NCBI GenBank assembly: GCA_023336205.1
Contig: JALQCR010000025.1
Location: 1-64,000 of the forward strand
Length of the DNA stretch: 64,000 bases
From: Pseudanabaena sp. Salubria-1
GTDB lineage: Bacteria; Cyanobacteriota; Cyanobacteriia; Pseudanabaenales; Pseudanabaenaceae
Reading direction: 5' to 3'
Shown here: one piece after another, positions 16,611 through 25,089 of the stretch
Layout of the letters: every line of letters starts with the position of its first letter
Numbering within the stretch: the first letter of the stretch is position 1
Program-made: the position numbers and the translations under genes
The notes under the pieces: generated by a model
Told to the model about the DNA's origin: nothing
The model's input: the letters and a program-made list of their open reading frames with translations, nothing else
Database searches by the model: none

Positions 16611-17363
16611 ATGGTTAGCCAACTGAGCAAGCCTGACATCATCTATCCCGAAAGTGACGGGAAACCTATGGCAGACAATACTAAGCAGTTTCGATGGATT
16701 TTGACAATCCAGCAAAATATTGACTGGCTATACAGTAATGATCCTCAAGTATTCGTTGCTGGCGACTTACTTTGGTATCCCGTTGAGGGACAAACCCAAA
16801 TTACTGCGGCTCCTGACACGATGGTGATCTTTGGTCGTCCTAAAGGTGATCGCGGATCTTACAAACAATGGGAGGAGAATAATATAGCGCCTCAAGTTGT
16901 CTTTGAGATTCTCTCGCCTTGCAATAAATCTGTAGACATGGCAAGAAAGCTACTTTTTTATGATCGCTACGGCGTTGAGGAATATTACATCTACAATCCT
17001 GACAATAACGATCTAGAAGTTTTGATTAGAAACGATGGCAATTTGGATAGCATTCCCGAATCTCATGATTGGGTAAGCCCTCGATTAGGTATTCGCTTTG
17101 AGCTCACAGATGAGCTGCAAATTTATCGTCCTGATGGAACTAAGTTTTATTCTTATATCGAAATCAATACTATGCTGGAGCAGGAATGCTTACGCGCAAA
17201 TCAAGAGAGTCTCAGGGCTGAGCAGGAGTTTTTACGGGCTGAGCAAGAACATCAACGGGCTGAGCAAGAGCGCCAACGGGCTGAGCAAGCCTCAGTACAA
17301 CTGAATGAGATGGAAGCGTTGCTTAAACAATATCGCGATCGCTTTGGCGAACTGCCTAAATAA
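16611..17363 (+). CDS. Uma2 (DUF820) family PD-(D/E)XK nuclease-like protein
   Basis: A 250-residue member of the Uma2 family, very numerous in cyanobacteria. The restriction-endonuclease-like core shows VFVAGDLLWYPVEG, APDTMVIFGRP, PQVVFEILSP and a typical KLLFYDRYGVEEYYIYNP block, so the catalytic Asp, Glu and Lys region is present. From about residue 195 the protein is a charged coiled coil made of repeated RAEQE units, encoded by near-identical 15-base DNA repeats. Cellular role unknown; some copies are mobile. Monocistronic, with hairpins on both sides. Confidence 0.88.
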   Translation: MVSQLSKPDIIYPESDGKPMADNTKQFRWILTIQQNIDWLYSNDPQVFVAGDLLWYPVEGQTQITAAPDTMVIFGRPKGDRGSYKQWEENNIAPQVVFEILSPCNKSVDMARKLLFYDRYGVEEYYIYNPDNNDLEVLIRNDGNLDSIPESHDWVSPRLGIRFELTDELQIYRPDGTKFYSYIEINTMLEQECLRANQESLRAEQEFLRAEQEHQRAEQERQRAEQASVQLNEMEALLKQYRDRFGELPK

Positions 17364-17404
17364 AGAATCTTTAGTGCGCGGCTTCGCAGGGCACTAAAGA
17401 TTCT
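17364..17404. repeat. imperfect hairpin after the Uma2 gene
   Basis: AGAATCTTTAGTG pairs with CACTAAAGATTCT around a GC-rich loop with GCGGCTTCGC. Likely a terminator-like repeat. The next 75 bases hold short repeats of AATTCGTAATTC and no gene. Confidence 0.65.
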
Positions 17405-17478
17405 CGGATAGCTACAAAAACGTAAATCAACATCGAGCACAATTCGTAATTCATAATTCGTAATTCGTAATTAAGTAG

Positions 17479-19971
17479 CTACAAAATCGTGAGTGGATCG
17501 ACATCGATCGCAACTCGCACAGCCTTAGAATTAACCAACATTCGCAACTCTTCTAGACTTGGTACATTGGGTAAAATTTCAGGAGCAAACTTAAGCAAAA
17601 TCTGCCAGCGATAACGATTAGCGACTTTTGCGATCGTGGCGGGAGTTGCTCCTAAAATGTCCCAATCATTCTCTAATTGACGCAAATATTCCGCTAATTC
17701 ATTAGCGGCTCTCTCAACAGCGGTATCACTCTCGCTACTGAGATGAATTAACACCATCTGTCCCATCGGTGGATAACGCAAAGCAGCTCGCATTTCTAAC
17801 TCAGTCTGCATAAATGATTCCAACTGATAGGTTTGCACCGCTTGCATGGCAGGATGCTCAGGCGTATAGGTTTGCATGATTACTTTGCCATCTTCTTCGC
17901 CACGACCTGCGCGACCTGCCACCTGTAGCAAGGTTTGGGCGGCTCTCTCTCCTGCACGATAATCCGAGAAGTTTAATAATCCATCTGCCGATACTACACC
18001 CACTAAAGTTACTTGAGGAATATCCAAACCCTTAGTTAGCATTTGCGTTCCCACTAATAAATCTGCTTCTCCAGCTCGAAACTGATCAATTAATAAGCGA
18101 TGCTGATCCTTATTGCGCGTTGTATCACTGTCAAAGCGAATCAAGCGAATATTTGGAAATAATTTTGCGAGTTCCTGTTCCACTTTTTGAGTTCCACTGC
18201 CAAAATGCTTGAAATATGGTGAACCGCATTCGGGGCAAGCCTTGGGCTGAATTAGAGTGTAGTTACAATAATGGCAACGTAAATGGGCAGATTTTGGTTG
18301 ATGGGCAGTAGGTGAGATGGGATCGTGATATGAGAGCGAAACATCGCAGTTAGGGCATTCCGCCACATAGCCACAGGATCGACAGGATACAAAAGTGCTA
18401 TAGCCTCGCCGATGGATGAAGAGAATCCCTTGCTGCTTTGCTTCGAGCATCTCCGCGATCGCAACTTGCAACTTGCGACTTAAAATCGAATAATTACCAG
18501 CTTTAAATTCATCACGCATATCGACAACTTCAATCGGTGGCATGTCTTTGTTGCCGATGCGATGGGGAAGTTCTAGATAGATTGATTTACCTTCTTGATG
18601 AGCATAGATTACTTCCGCTGAAGGAGTTGCCGAACCAAGCACAAGAGGAATATACTCTAACTGCGATCGCCATTCGGCAATGGTGCGTGCATGGTAACAG
18701 GGTTGGGGCTGATCTTGCTTGAAACTATTATCATGCTCTTCATCCATCACAATTAAGCCCAAATTAGAAAGCGGCGCAAATACTGCCGATCGCGTACCGA
18801 TGACAATTTGAGCTTCACCCGTGAGCATCAATCGCCATGTATCAAAGCGCTCTCCTTCAGATAGTTGACTATGATAAACATTTACTTTCGCATCACCAAA
18901 TCTCGCTCGAAAGCGATCGGTCAGTTGGGGAGTCAAGCCAATTTCAGGAACGAGAACTAGTGCCGATTTTCCTGCTTCGAGGACTGGGGCGATCGCTTGC
19001 AGATATACTTCCGTTTTGCCTGAGCCTGTGACTCCATGCAGGAGAAAATGTGGTGCAGATTGATCTGCGATCGCCTTCAAAATTTGTTGCAATGCTGCCT
19101 CTTGATCGGGTGTGAGATCTTTAGGGCGATCGCGTTTTACCGTATGGCTTTTTCCACCTAGCCGTAGAGATTCTTGTTTAGTGATCGTGACGTAGCCTTT
19201 ATTTGCTAATGTTTGTATAACTGAAACTGAGGTCTTCGCAATTTTACATAATTGTGTTTTTAAACATTCCCCACCTTGATGCTGCAAAACCGTGAGAATC
19301 TCGGTCTGTCTTGAAGTAACTTCACTATCAGGAGCTTTAAGTAAAATGACTATATCTTCATACTTTGGTTGTGGTCGATTTGGTAGTTCTAGAACTGTAT
19401 CAATCCATTCTAATTTTTGAAGTTCCTTTAAACCTGAACTAGTATATCTACCAAGCTTTTGCTGAATATAACGGCGACTAATTCCTTTAGGGTTATTCTT
19501 ATGCTCTTGTAAAAACTCCCAAACCATTTGTGCTGCTTTTGGTAAAGCATGAGAATTTGGTTCCGCCTTCGGCGGAACCAAATTCTCATGCTTTACTTTA
19601 ATTCGATAATGAGACTGATCTAGCAACTTAGGAGGCAGAGCCGTTTTTACCGTCTGCATCACAGGTGTACGGTAATAATCTGCTGTACGAATCAGCATTT
19701 CCCAATAAGTCCTTGGGAATATACCTGAGCTAACTACAGCACTAACTGATTTAATCTCTGTATCTAAATTCGCGATCGCAGAAGTGTCAGAAATTTGTAA
19801 TGCGATCGCGCCTACATGACGAGTACCTAATGGAACGCTGAGAATATCTCCTATTTGAATATTAATATCTTCAGGAATGCGATAGGTCAGCAAATCCTCA
19901 ATACCAATACAATCAACGATGACGCTGACATAGCGATCGCAATTAATATCCGTTAAATCAAATAGTTCCAT
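17479..19971 (-). CDS. priA: primosomal protein N' (replication restart helicase PriA)
   Basis: 3'-5' helicase that reloads the replisome at stalled forks. The 830 residues contain the N-terminal 3'-end-binding domain, a winged helix, Walker A GVTGSGKT (about 314), the DEEH box VMDEEHDNS (about 408), the zinc-binding Cys cluster (CRSCGY, CPNC, CHYC, CPEC, about 525-575) and the helicase motif AGRAGRG. Odd: between the N-terminal domain and the winged helix, a 55-bp perfect palindrome encodes about 18 extra residues (KHENLVPPKAEPNSHALPK). The reading frame stays open, so the protein is probably functional. Confidence 0.96.
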   Translation of the reverse strand: MELFDLTDINCDRYVSVIVDCIGIEDLLTYRIPEDINIQIGDILSVPLGTRHVGAIALQISDTSAIANLDTEIKSVSAVVSSGIFPRTYWEMLIRTADYYRTPVMQTVKTALPPKLLDQSHYRIKVKHENLVPPKAEPNSHALPKAAQMVWEFLQEHKNNPKGISRRYIQQKLGRYTSSGLKELQKLEWIDTVLELPNRPQPKYEDIVILLKAPDSEVTSRQTEILTVLQHQGGECLKTQLCKIAKTSVSVIQTLANKGYVTITKQESLRLGGKSHTVKRDRPKDLTPDQEAALQQILKAIADQSAPHFLLHGVTGSGKTEVYLQAIAPVLEAGKSALVLVPEIGLTPQLTDRFRARFGDAKVNVYHSQLSEGERFDTWRLMLTGEAQIVIGTRSAVFAPLSNLGLIVMDEEHDNSFKQDQPQPCYHARTIAEWRSQLEYIPLVLGSATPSAEVIYAHQEGKSIYLELPHRIGNKDMPPIEVVDMRDEFKAGNYSILSRKLQVAIAEMLEAKQQGILFIHRRGYSTFVSCRSCGYVAECPNCDVSLSYHDPISPTAHQPKSAHLRCHYCNYTLIQPKACPECGSPYFKHFGSGTQKVEQELAKLFPNIRLIRFDSDTTRNKDQHRLLIDQFRAGEADLLVGTQMLTKGLDIPQVTLVGVVSADGLLNFSDYRAGERAAQTLLQVAGRAGRGEEDGKVIMQTYTPEHPAMQAVQTYQLESFMQTELEMRAALRYPPMGQMVLIHLSSESDTAVERAANELAEYLRQLENDWDILGATPATIAKVANRYRWQILLKFAPEILPNVPSLEELRMLVNSKAVRVAIDVDPLTIL
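19542..19596. repeat. 26-bp perfect hairpin inside priA coding sequence
   Basis: Arms 19542-19567 and 19571-19596 are exact inverse complements around the loop TTC, with the core GGTTCCGCC. It is read in frame as part of PriA, in the linker before the winged helix. Confidence 0.95.
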
Positions 19972-20128
19972 GTGTTCGACAATTTTCCCAAGCGTAGGCG
20001 CTATTATATTTGTTACTGGGTTTATTGGCGAGTGTCTTGTTATAGGATAGGTAAATTAGAACCCCTTTCAGGGAAAGCATTGGTTAGGATATACATGGAT
20101 AGCGATCGCCTAAATCAAAACCAAAATG

Positions 20129-20192
20129 TACCCGCGATCGCTTGGCTGTTTTAAAAATTACGGATGTGCATAAAATCTACCGTTCTTGTGAT
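20129..20192. repeat. 64-bp direct repeat, copy 1
   Basis: Shares CCCGCGATCGCT, TTTTAAAAATTA, GGATGTGC and TAAAATCT blocks with 20720-20783 at about 85 percent by eye. Both copies lie at the 3' side of a toxin-antitoxin-type gene, suggesting a cassette duplication. Confidence 0.75.
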
Positions 20193-20446
20193 TAGTAAGC
20201 ATCTTTGCGATGACTAACACTTAGCAACAGAATGATGAGTTCTTTGTCTTGAACTTTGTAAATGACGCGATAATCGCCAAATCTAATCCGATAAGTTTCA
20301 TCGTAGCCCTTGAGCTTTTTGACTCCAGTTGGACGTGGCTCATTAGTCAGCGATCGCACTGCCGTAATTGCTCGATCACGTTGAGTTTTTGGTAAGCTAT
20401 CAAGTTGCTTTTGAACTGGTTTGGGGATAATAATCTGATAGCTCAT
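20192..20446 (-). CDS. RelE/ParE-family toxin
   Basis: An 84-residue mRNA interferase-like toxin: IIIPKPVQKQLDSLPK, VKKLKGYDETYRIRFGDYRVIYKV and the terminal VSHRKDAY are classic RelE/YafQ-like signatures, with the basic and Tyr residues used for ribosome-dependent cleavage. Its ATG overlaps the stop of the upstream antitoxin gene (20443-20446), the usual antitoxin-first operon. Normal length, apparently intact. Confidence 0.92.
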   Translation of the reverse strand: MSYQIIIPKPVQKQLDSLPKTQRDRAITAVRSLTNEPRPTGVKKLKGYDETYRIRFGDYRVIYKVQDKELIILLLSVSHRKDAY

Positions 20447-20652
20447 GCTTGATTTGATGCGTATTGTTCGAGGGTGAGATAGTCTCCTAGTTCATAGGCT
20501 GTTTGGGATGCGAGAATCGTGTCTTGTTCTTCGGTGGTGATTTCGGTATCGATGTAACGGGTTTTGAGAAATAGTACAAAGTCGAGTGCTTCGGCTAGGA
20601 GTGCATCAGGAAATGATTCTACTTCTTGAATTAGTTGTTCTTTGATGGTCAT
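20443..20652 (-). CDS. antitoxin (DUF2281-like)
   Basis: A 69-residue partner of the RelE toxin: N-terminal IKEQLIQEVESFPDALLAEALDFVLFLKTRY is the helical DUF2281 block, followed by a disordered acidic tail that would bind the toxin. It is translationally coupled to the toxin by a 4-base overlap. It resembles the antitoxin at 21609-21851, whose first ten residues are nearly the same, suggesting related modules. Confidence 0.88.
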   Translation of the reverse strand: MTIKEQLIQEVESFPDALLAEALDFVLFLKTRYIDTEITTEEQDTILASQTAYELGDYLTLEQYASNQA

Positions 20653-20719
20653 AGTTGAGTTAGTTGATGAATTGGGGTTGAGTTAATTTTACTGTGTCTT
20701 TTGAATTTGCTGTAACATA

Positions 20720-20783
20720 CACCCGCGATCGCTAAGCTGCTTTAAAAATTATGGATGTGCGTAAAATCTCCCGTTCTGAGATT
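20720..20783. repeat. 64-bp direct repeat, copy 2
   Basis: Second copy of the repeat at 20129-20192, just after the end of the HigA-like gene. The remainder of 20653-20798 holds no gene. Confidence 0.75.
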
Positions 20784-20798
20784 TCTGTGGCAGATATT

Positions 20799-21131
20799 TT
20801 AAGCGCAAGCCACAGTATGAACTTTGATATCGACTTGAAGGGTTTTACGCAGGACTTTGAGAATAGCGGTGAGATTATCCATTTTGGGATTGCCTTTTGC
20901 AGAGAGCATTCTATGAAGGCTTTTGCTGGGTTTAGAAGTGGCGATCGCTAGTTCTTCAAATCCGATGGTTGCATTGACCAGATCTCTCAATATGAGTCTT
21001 GCAGTTTCTGGTTCGCCATTGAGGAAAAGAGAAATAGCTTCATCAAGTAAAGCAGTGGCAAATGCGGAATCTTTTTGGACTCTTGCATTAACTGTGTCTT
21101 TAAAGTCGTGGGTTAGGGAATTAGGGGGCAT
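20799..21131 (-). CDS. HigA/addiction-module-type HTH regulator, orphan
   Basis: A 110-residue DNA-binding protein. The N-terminal half (ARVQKDSAFATALLDEAISLFLNG) and the helix-turn-helix IGFEELAIATSKPSKSLHRMLSAKGNPKMDNLTAILKVL match the putative addiction-module antidote family. Its usual HigB-type partner is absent: the upstream gene on this strand is a PIN toxin with its own antitoxin. It may be a left-over antitoxin or a stand-alone regulator. Copy 2 of a short direct repeat follows it. Confidence 0.82.
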   Translation of the reverse strand: MPPNSLTHDFKDTVNARVQKDSAFATALLDEAISLFLNGEPETARLILRDLVNATIGFEELAIATSKPSKSLHRMLSAKGNPKMDNLTAILKVLRKTLQVDIKVHTVACA

Positions 21132-21168
21132 CTTCTAAGAGTAAGACTATATCTAGTAATTTCATTAG

Positions 21169-21609
21169 CTAAACAGACGGATCTGTAACCAATCTGGAAA
21201 TATGCTCTCCCAGTCTGGTGAAGTGTTTGGAGTTCATGGTCAGTAATATATCCACATTTGCTTTCAGAGCAGCTTGAGCAATGATGGCATCATAAATTCC
21301 TCCGCCTGTAATGTTTAATTTTGCTACATTTCGGATAATTTCTAGATAATCGCTACTTTCTAAATCAACGGGATGAAAAGATTCAAGGTTATTCACAATT
21401 ACATCATGGACTTGCTGTGAGTTAAGCGGCTGAGCTAAGGGTAGTCGAGTCATCACTGCATAGAGTTCGGCAATGGAATGGGTGGAGATATAGCCCTGAA
21501 TACTTTTATTTCTGACTTTTTGTATCCAAGGGAGAGTGATGGCATGATTTGGGTGGGCTTCGATTGTCGCAGCGACTAAGACATTAGTGTCGAATAGTAC
21601 TTTCATCAT
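21169..21609 (-). CDS. PIN-domain toxin (VapC-like)
   Basis: A 146-residue PIN ribonuclease: VLFDTNVLVAA carries the first Asp, AELYAVMTRLP the Glu, and GGIYDAIIAQAALKANVDILLTMNSKHF the second and third acidic residues. All metal-binding acids are present, so activity is plausible. The ATG at 21607-21609 overlaps the antitoxin stop by one base (TAATG). A second ATG follows directly. Forms a two-gene operon with the antitoxin upstream. Confidence 0.93.
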   Translation of the reverse strand: MMKVLFDTNVLVAATIEAHPNHAITLPWIQKVRNKSIQGYISTHSIAELYAVMTRLPLAQPLNSQQVHDVIVNNLESFHPVDLESSDYLEIIRNVAKLNITGGGIYDAIIAQAALKANVDILLTMNSKHFTRLGEHISRLVTDPSV

Positions 21610-21851
21610 TACATCAGGTCGTTGATTCTTTCTTCTCTGACAAAAGATACCCAATCAATTTCTGGTAATGAATTTTGGCTTTTAAGCACCATGAAGCCGT
21701 CAATCAGTTTAAATGGACTTTGATTTATTTCGGTGGTTGGCAATGTGATTTGTGATTGGGATTGGAGAAGATTTAAGAAGCTAAGTAACTGCGTAGCAAA
21801 GCTTTCAGGGGATTGCTCGATTTCTTGGATTAGTTTTTCTTTGATTGTCAT
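21609..21851 (-). CDS. antitoxin of the PIN pair (DUF2281-like)
   Basis: An 80-residue protein beginning TIKEKLIQEIEQSPESFATQLLSF, similar in its start to the antitoxin at 20443-20652. The middle is polar and disordered, and the end REERINDLM is a short helix that may bind the PIN protein. One-base overlap with the toxin start shows coupling. The 173 bases upstream hold no gene that I can see. Confidence 0.85.
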   Translation of the reverse strand: MTIKEKLIQEIEQSPESFATQLLSFLNLLQSQSQITLPTTEINQSPFKLIDGFMVLKSQNSLPEIDWVSFVREERINDLM

Positions 21852-22024
21852 ATTTTTTCTCCTGTTATTTTCGGCTTAACATCTCGCCTTAATCACATAG
21901 TTCATCAAGGTCCTTTTTGGCATAATCAACAGTAACTTGATACATATATTTTATTTGCTTAAGATATGTTCTTTGAGTAGCTGCATTATATCATCAGGGT
22001 TGATTTGCTCTAATGCGGCAGTAA

Positions 22025-22369
22025 TTAGGCGATCGCATAGCCTGACACTTGGCGAATATAAACGGGCTGAAAACCGATGACGATATCTTCTTTTGGTACG
22101 CCTTTTTCGACGAGTGCTTGACCAATATCAAGTTCGGTATTGTTGATTTGAATCCAAATTTTGCCATTTTTAATATCTAAGTGCATGGAACAACCGTAGA
22201 TCCTTTCTTTTTTATTCCAACCAATGCCTAGAACTTGATAATGATCCTGCTCTGTATCAAATAGGGTTTGGATCTCAATGTCGCCATAGGAGGGCTTATA
22301 GGATGCGTATTGGCTGAGGATTTGTTTAACGATCACGCGATATTTGTCAATTTTTTTTAGATTTTCCAT
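22025..22369 (-). CDS. xisI: XisI family protein
   Basis: A 114-residue protein of the XisI family, named for the fdxN-element excision control factors of Anabaena; in most cyanobacteria xisH/xisI pairs are found without such an element. Signatures are YRVIVKQILSQYASYKPSYGDIE, YQVLGIGW, HLDIKNGKIWIQ and the VEKGVPKEDIVIGFQP tail. Its start overlaps the 3' end of the xisH frame by 13 bases. The partner xisH carries a premature stop, so this protein may act alone or be on its way to loss. Confidence 0.93.
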   Translation of the reverse strand: MENLKKIDKYRVIVKQILSQYASYKPSYGDIEIQTLFDTEQDHYQVLGIGWNKKERIYGCSMHLDIKNGKIWIQINNTELDIGQALVEKGVPKEDIVIGFQPVYIRQVSGYAIA

Positions 22370-22770
22370 GTGACAATCACCTCATTTTCAATATCATAAA
22401 CTAGAATTTCGGGTTGATATTCGGCAATGACCATACGCGCAAATTCTTTTTGGAAAAAAGTTCGATAGGCGGTATCTGGCACTGCTAGAAACAGTTTTCG
22501 TTCTGGATCTCCTACTTTTAATGCTACTCGATAGTTTAAAAATTGTCCCATCGCCAAATGAAAGTCCGAGAGTGATGAGGGATTGATGAAACTTTTAATC
22601 TCTACGGCAATTTTTTCGTTGTTTCGTTCGGCGGCAATTAATTTTTCGGCTCCAAGATCGATATAAAGTTCAACGCCTCCTATTTTCAAAAATAATGGAT
22701 CTTCTGTAATCTACCAACCATCTTTGATTAGGGCATTTCTGACTGCATCATGAAATAAATCTTTTGCCAT
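22357..22770 (-). pseudogene. xisH: xisH with an in-frame stop at codon 20
   Basis: From the ATG at 22768-22770 the frame reads MAKDLFHDAVRNALIKDGW, then TAG (22711-22713), then ITEDPLFLKIGGVELYIDL and the rest of a normal XisH ending at 22357. The family has one amino acid at that TAG position, so this is a nonsense mutation or a base error. The remaining 110 codons (22357-22689) include the PD-(D/E)XK-like AVEIKSF block. It forms an operon with xisI. Confidence 0.9.
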
Positions 22771-22784
22771 TTCCTTTTTTCCTT

Positions 22785-23075
22785 TTAACTTTTTCCTTGA
22801 TTTGCCCGTAAATAGGCAATGGAATTTTTAGCGTTTGGTGTATTGGGATGATTGCTACCGAGAACAGATTCAAAAATTTCTAGGGCTTGCAAAAATAGCA
22901 CCTCCGCCTCATCATAACGATTTTGGTAATAACGTAAAACTGCGCGGTTGTTGAGACTGGAGGCGACAGAGGGATGGCGATCACCTAACAGTTCTTGCCT
23001 CAACTGCATCGCCTCTTGATAGAGCGGTTCCGCTTCCTCATATCTCCCTTGCTGTCTACCAAATATGCGGATCAA
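22785..23075 (-). pseudogene. TPR fragment (kinesin-light-chain type)
   Basis: A 96-codon frame, opened only by TTG, with two tetratricopeptide units (GRYEEAEPLYQEAMQLRQ and NRYDEAEVLFLQALEIFE) joined by the LGDRHPSVASSLNNRA and LGSNHPNTPNAKNS linkers. These units normally occur in long arrays at the end of NB-ARC proteins. It overlaps the end of the STAND gene by 20 bases in another frame, so it is probably the remnant of a larger TPR array lost by deletion or frameshift. Confidence 0.75.
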
Positions 23076-23811
23076 AACGTCCAGACACCAAGTTAAGTTT
23101 TTTTAAGTCATTCCATAACCAGCCATAAACAATATGTGTGACAGGAAATTTTGGCGTAAATAGATTTGAGCTTTTATAATGATAATGAGAGAATGAAATA
23201 TTCGTCTCCTCCTTAGTCATTGGAATGTTTGAGATTAATTTATCTCTATTTTCTCTAGCATTGTTCAATAAAATGCTAATCTCATTTTCAGTCATTGGAG
23301 CTTTTGCTAAATTAAATATTACACGATTTGAATTTCCTTCTTTTAAGGGTATCCAAAACCAATCAAGAGAATATCTCCCATCTGGAGAAGTTATAACGAC
23401 ACCTTCTATCGCGATAGGAAACATATTTAGGGTTTGAAGGTGTCTGGTAAAATTGCCAAACCATCTTTCAACAATATCTTTATAGGCAGATAAGGCTTCT
23501 TGATAAACAGTAATTACAAAATTCAAAATCTCTTGTGGATCTTGACTATATCTGCTATTCCAAGGATAAATAAACTCATCTATATCATTTAATATTAGGC
23601 TTTCAAAGACAATTTGAAGACAAGTGCGTTCGTAGCTACTAACTGCACTATTCCATTGAGAAGCTATGCTAAGGCAATTTTTGATCTCAATAACTGGTAT
23701 TGCTCTCGGAAAATAATTAAGTGGATATTTATCAGCGAGAAAATATGCAGCATACCAAGCAGATTCCTTCATTAAAGTAGAGTTGTTAGTAGGTAATGAG
23801 CAATCATTCCC

Positions 23812-25089
23812 TAGGGCAACCGCACACGTTCATGAATAAATAATGAAGACTAAGGTGAGACTATGTTTAAGGCGTTAAGTATAAGCTTGAGATAGTTGTC
23901 ATCCCATCCAGCTTTAAGTCGTTTAGTCTTGACTCCGACCTTAGTTTTTTTGTCACGGGAAAGTAAATTTAAGCCAACATGACGAATAACAGCTAAGTTT
24001 TCAGCAGTATAGCCTCGACAAGATTGAGAAGCATCTTCATCAAACCCAACATCAAGAATCCAATGCAGTTGATTTTCAATACTCCAATGACTTCTAACAG
24101 ATTGAGAGAACCTGTGAACATCACTCTCAATACTCAGAATATAATATCGCTGTTGGATAGAAACTACGCCATTGACACTACGTTCTGATTCAACCATGCC
24201 AATACTTTTTAACCCTGTCCATTTCTCTGCGCCAATGAGAAATTCTGTATTACCCATAGTCCAATAGGATCTCTTCTCAATGCGCCCATGTCCTTTTTCT
24301 ACTGTTGAATGGAATTGATGTTCGATATTATGGAATTTTTGCGAGCGAGCAGATGTGAATAATTGACTTACATCATCATGGAGATTACCTTGATTTCCTT
24401 TTAGCGCTAATACATAATCTGCACCTTGTTCAATGATTGTTTTGGCGATTTCGGTCTGACATCCCATTGCGTCTATGCTGACCAAACAACCTCGAATTGC
24501 CAACATTTCCAGCAATGGTGGGATAGCGGTTATTTCATTTGATTTCTCACTAACTTTTTTCTGTCCCAGAACCAAATGCTGCGTTGCCGACCAAACACTC
24601 ACCATATGAATTAGGCTACGGGAGTTGCCTGCTTCCTTTGCTCCTCTCAACGTTTTGCCATCAATATTAATCAATTCTCCGTCTGTTGTTTTATGGACTG
24701 CTTCCATCCATCCTATAAAACATTTTTGCAATTCTGATGGGTTCAGTCGAGCAAATATTCTCTCAAATGTATCTGCTGATGGTATTCCATTTTCTAATTC
24801 TAAAAATGTCTTTAACCATTTTTCCTTTGATTTTCCATATTCTGCTATTGCTGTAAAATCATTTGCTCCGCTTATTGTTCCACATATGCTGATTACCAAT
24901 ATGTCTAATAGCTTATGTTCGATACTATGTGCTGCTCTGGGGTCTCGCAAGTTGCCAAAATGTGTCTCAATTAATGCGACTGGGCTGATTGTAGAAGACA
25001 TGTCACTTTTTTACTTTTAATTTATATTGGTCATTTTACTTTGCCTTCTTTGTTTCGTTGTTTATTCATGAACGTGTGCGGTTGCCCTA
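23812..25089 (-). mobile_element. ISAs1-family insertion sequence
   Basis: A 1278-bp element with perfect terminal inverted repeats of 28 bases (TAGGGCAACCGCACACGTTC start) flanked by the perfect 10-bp direct repeat AATCATTCCC (23802-23811 and 25090-25099). It encodes one intact transposase. Its insertion splits the STAND gene. Confidence 0.96.
23850..25001 (-). CDS. ISAs1-family transposase
   Basis: Intact 383-residue DDE transposase with the family start LIETHFGNLRDPRAAHSIEHKLLD (see 24900-24980), ICGTISGANDF, IDGKTLRGAKE (first Asp), SIDAMGCQTEIAKTI (second Asp) and the C-terminal RSHWSIENQLHWILDVGFDED (Glu). The full frame and perfect element ends suggest the element is still able to move. 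Confidence 0.96.
   Translation of the reverse strand: MSSTISPVALIETHFGNLRDPRAAHSIEHKLLDILVISICGTISGANDFTAIAEYGKSKEKWLKTFLELENGIPSADTFERIFARLNPSELQKCFIGWMEAVHKTTDGELINIDGKTLRGAKEAGNSRSLIHMVSVWSATQHLVLGQKKVSEKSNEITAIPPLLEMLAIRGCLVSIDAMGCQTEIAKTIIEQGADYVLALKGNQGNLHDDVSQLFTSARSQKFHNIEHQFHSTVEKGHGRIEKRSYWTMGNTEFLIGAEKWTGLKSIGMVESERSVNGVVSIQQRYYILSIESDVHRFSQSVRSHWSIENQLHWILDVGFDEDASQSCRGYTAENLAVIRHVGLNLLSRDKKTKVGVKTKRLKAGWDDNYLKLILNALNIVSP

Noticed and set aside
17200..17290. Short regularly spaced direct repeats that could suggest a CRISPR-like array
   Set aside because: They are the DNA of the RAEQE heptads in the coiled-coil tail of the Uma2 protein; no unique spacers. I see no CRISPR array anywhere in the window.
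23056..23772. A separate 238-residue hypothetical gene starting MKESAWYAAYF
   Set aside because: Removing the ISAs1 element joins it in frame to the NB-ARC gene, so it is that gene's C-terminus, not an independent gene.
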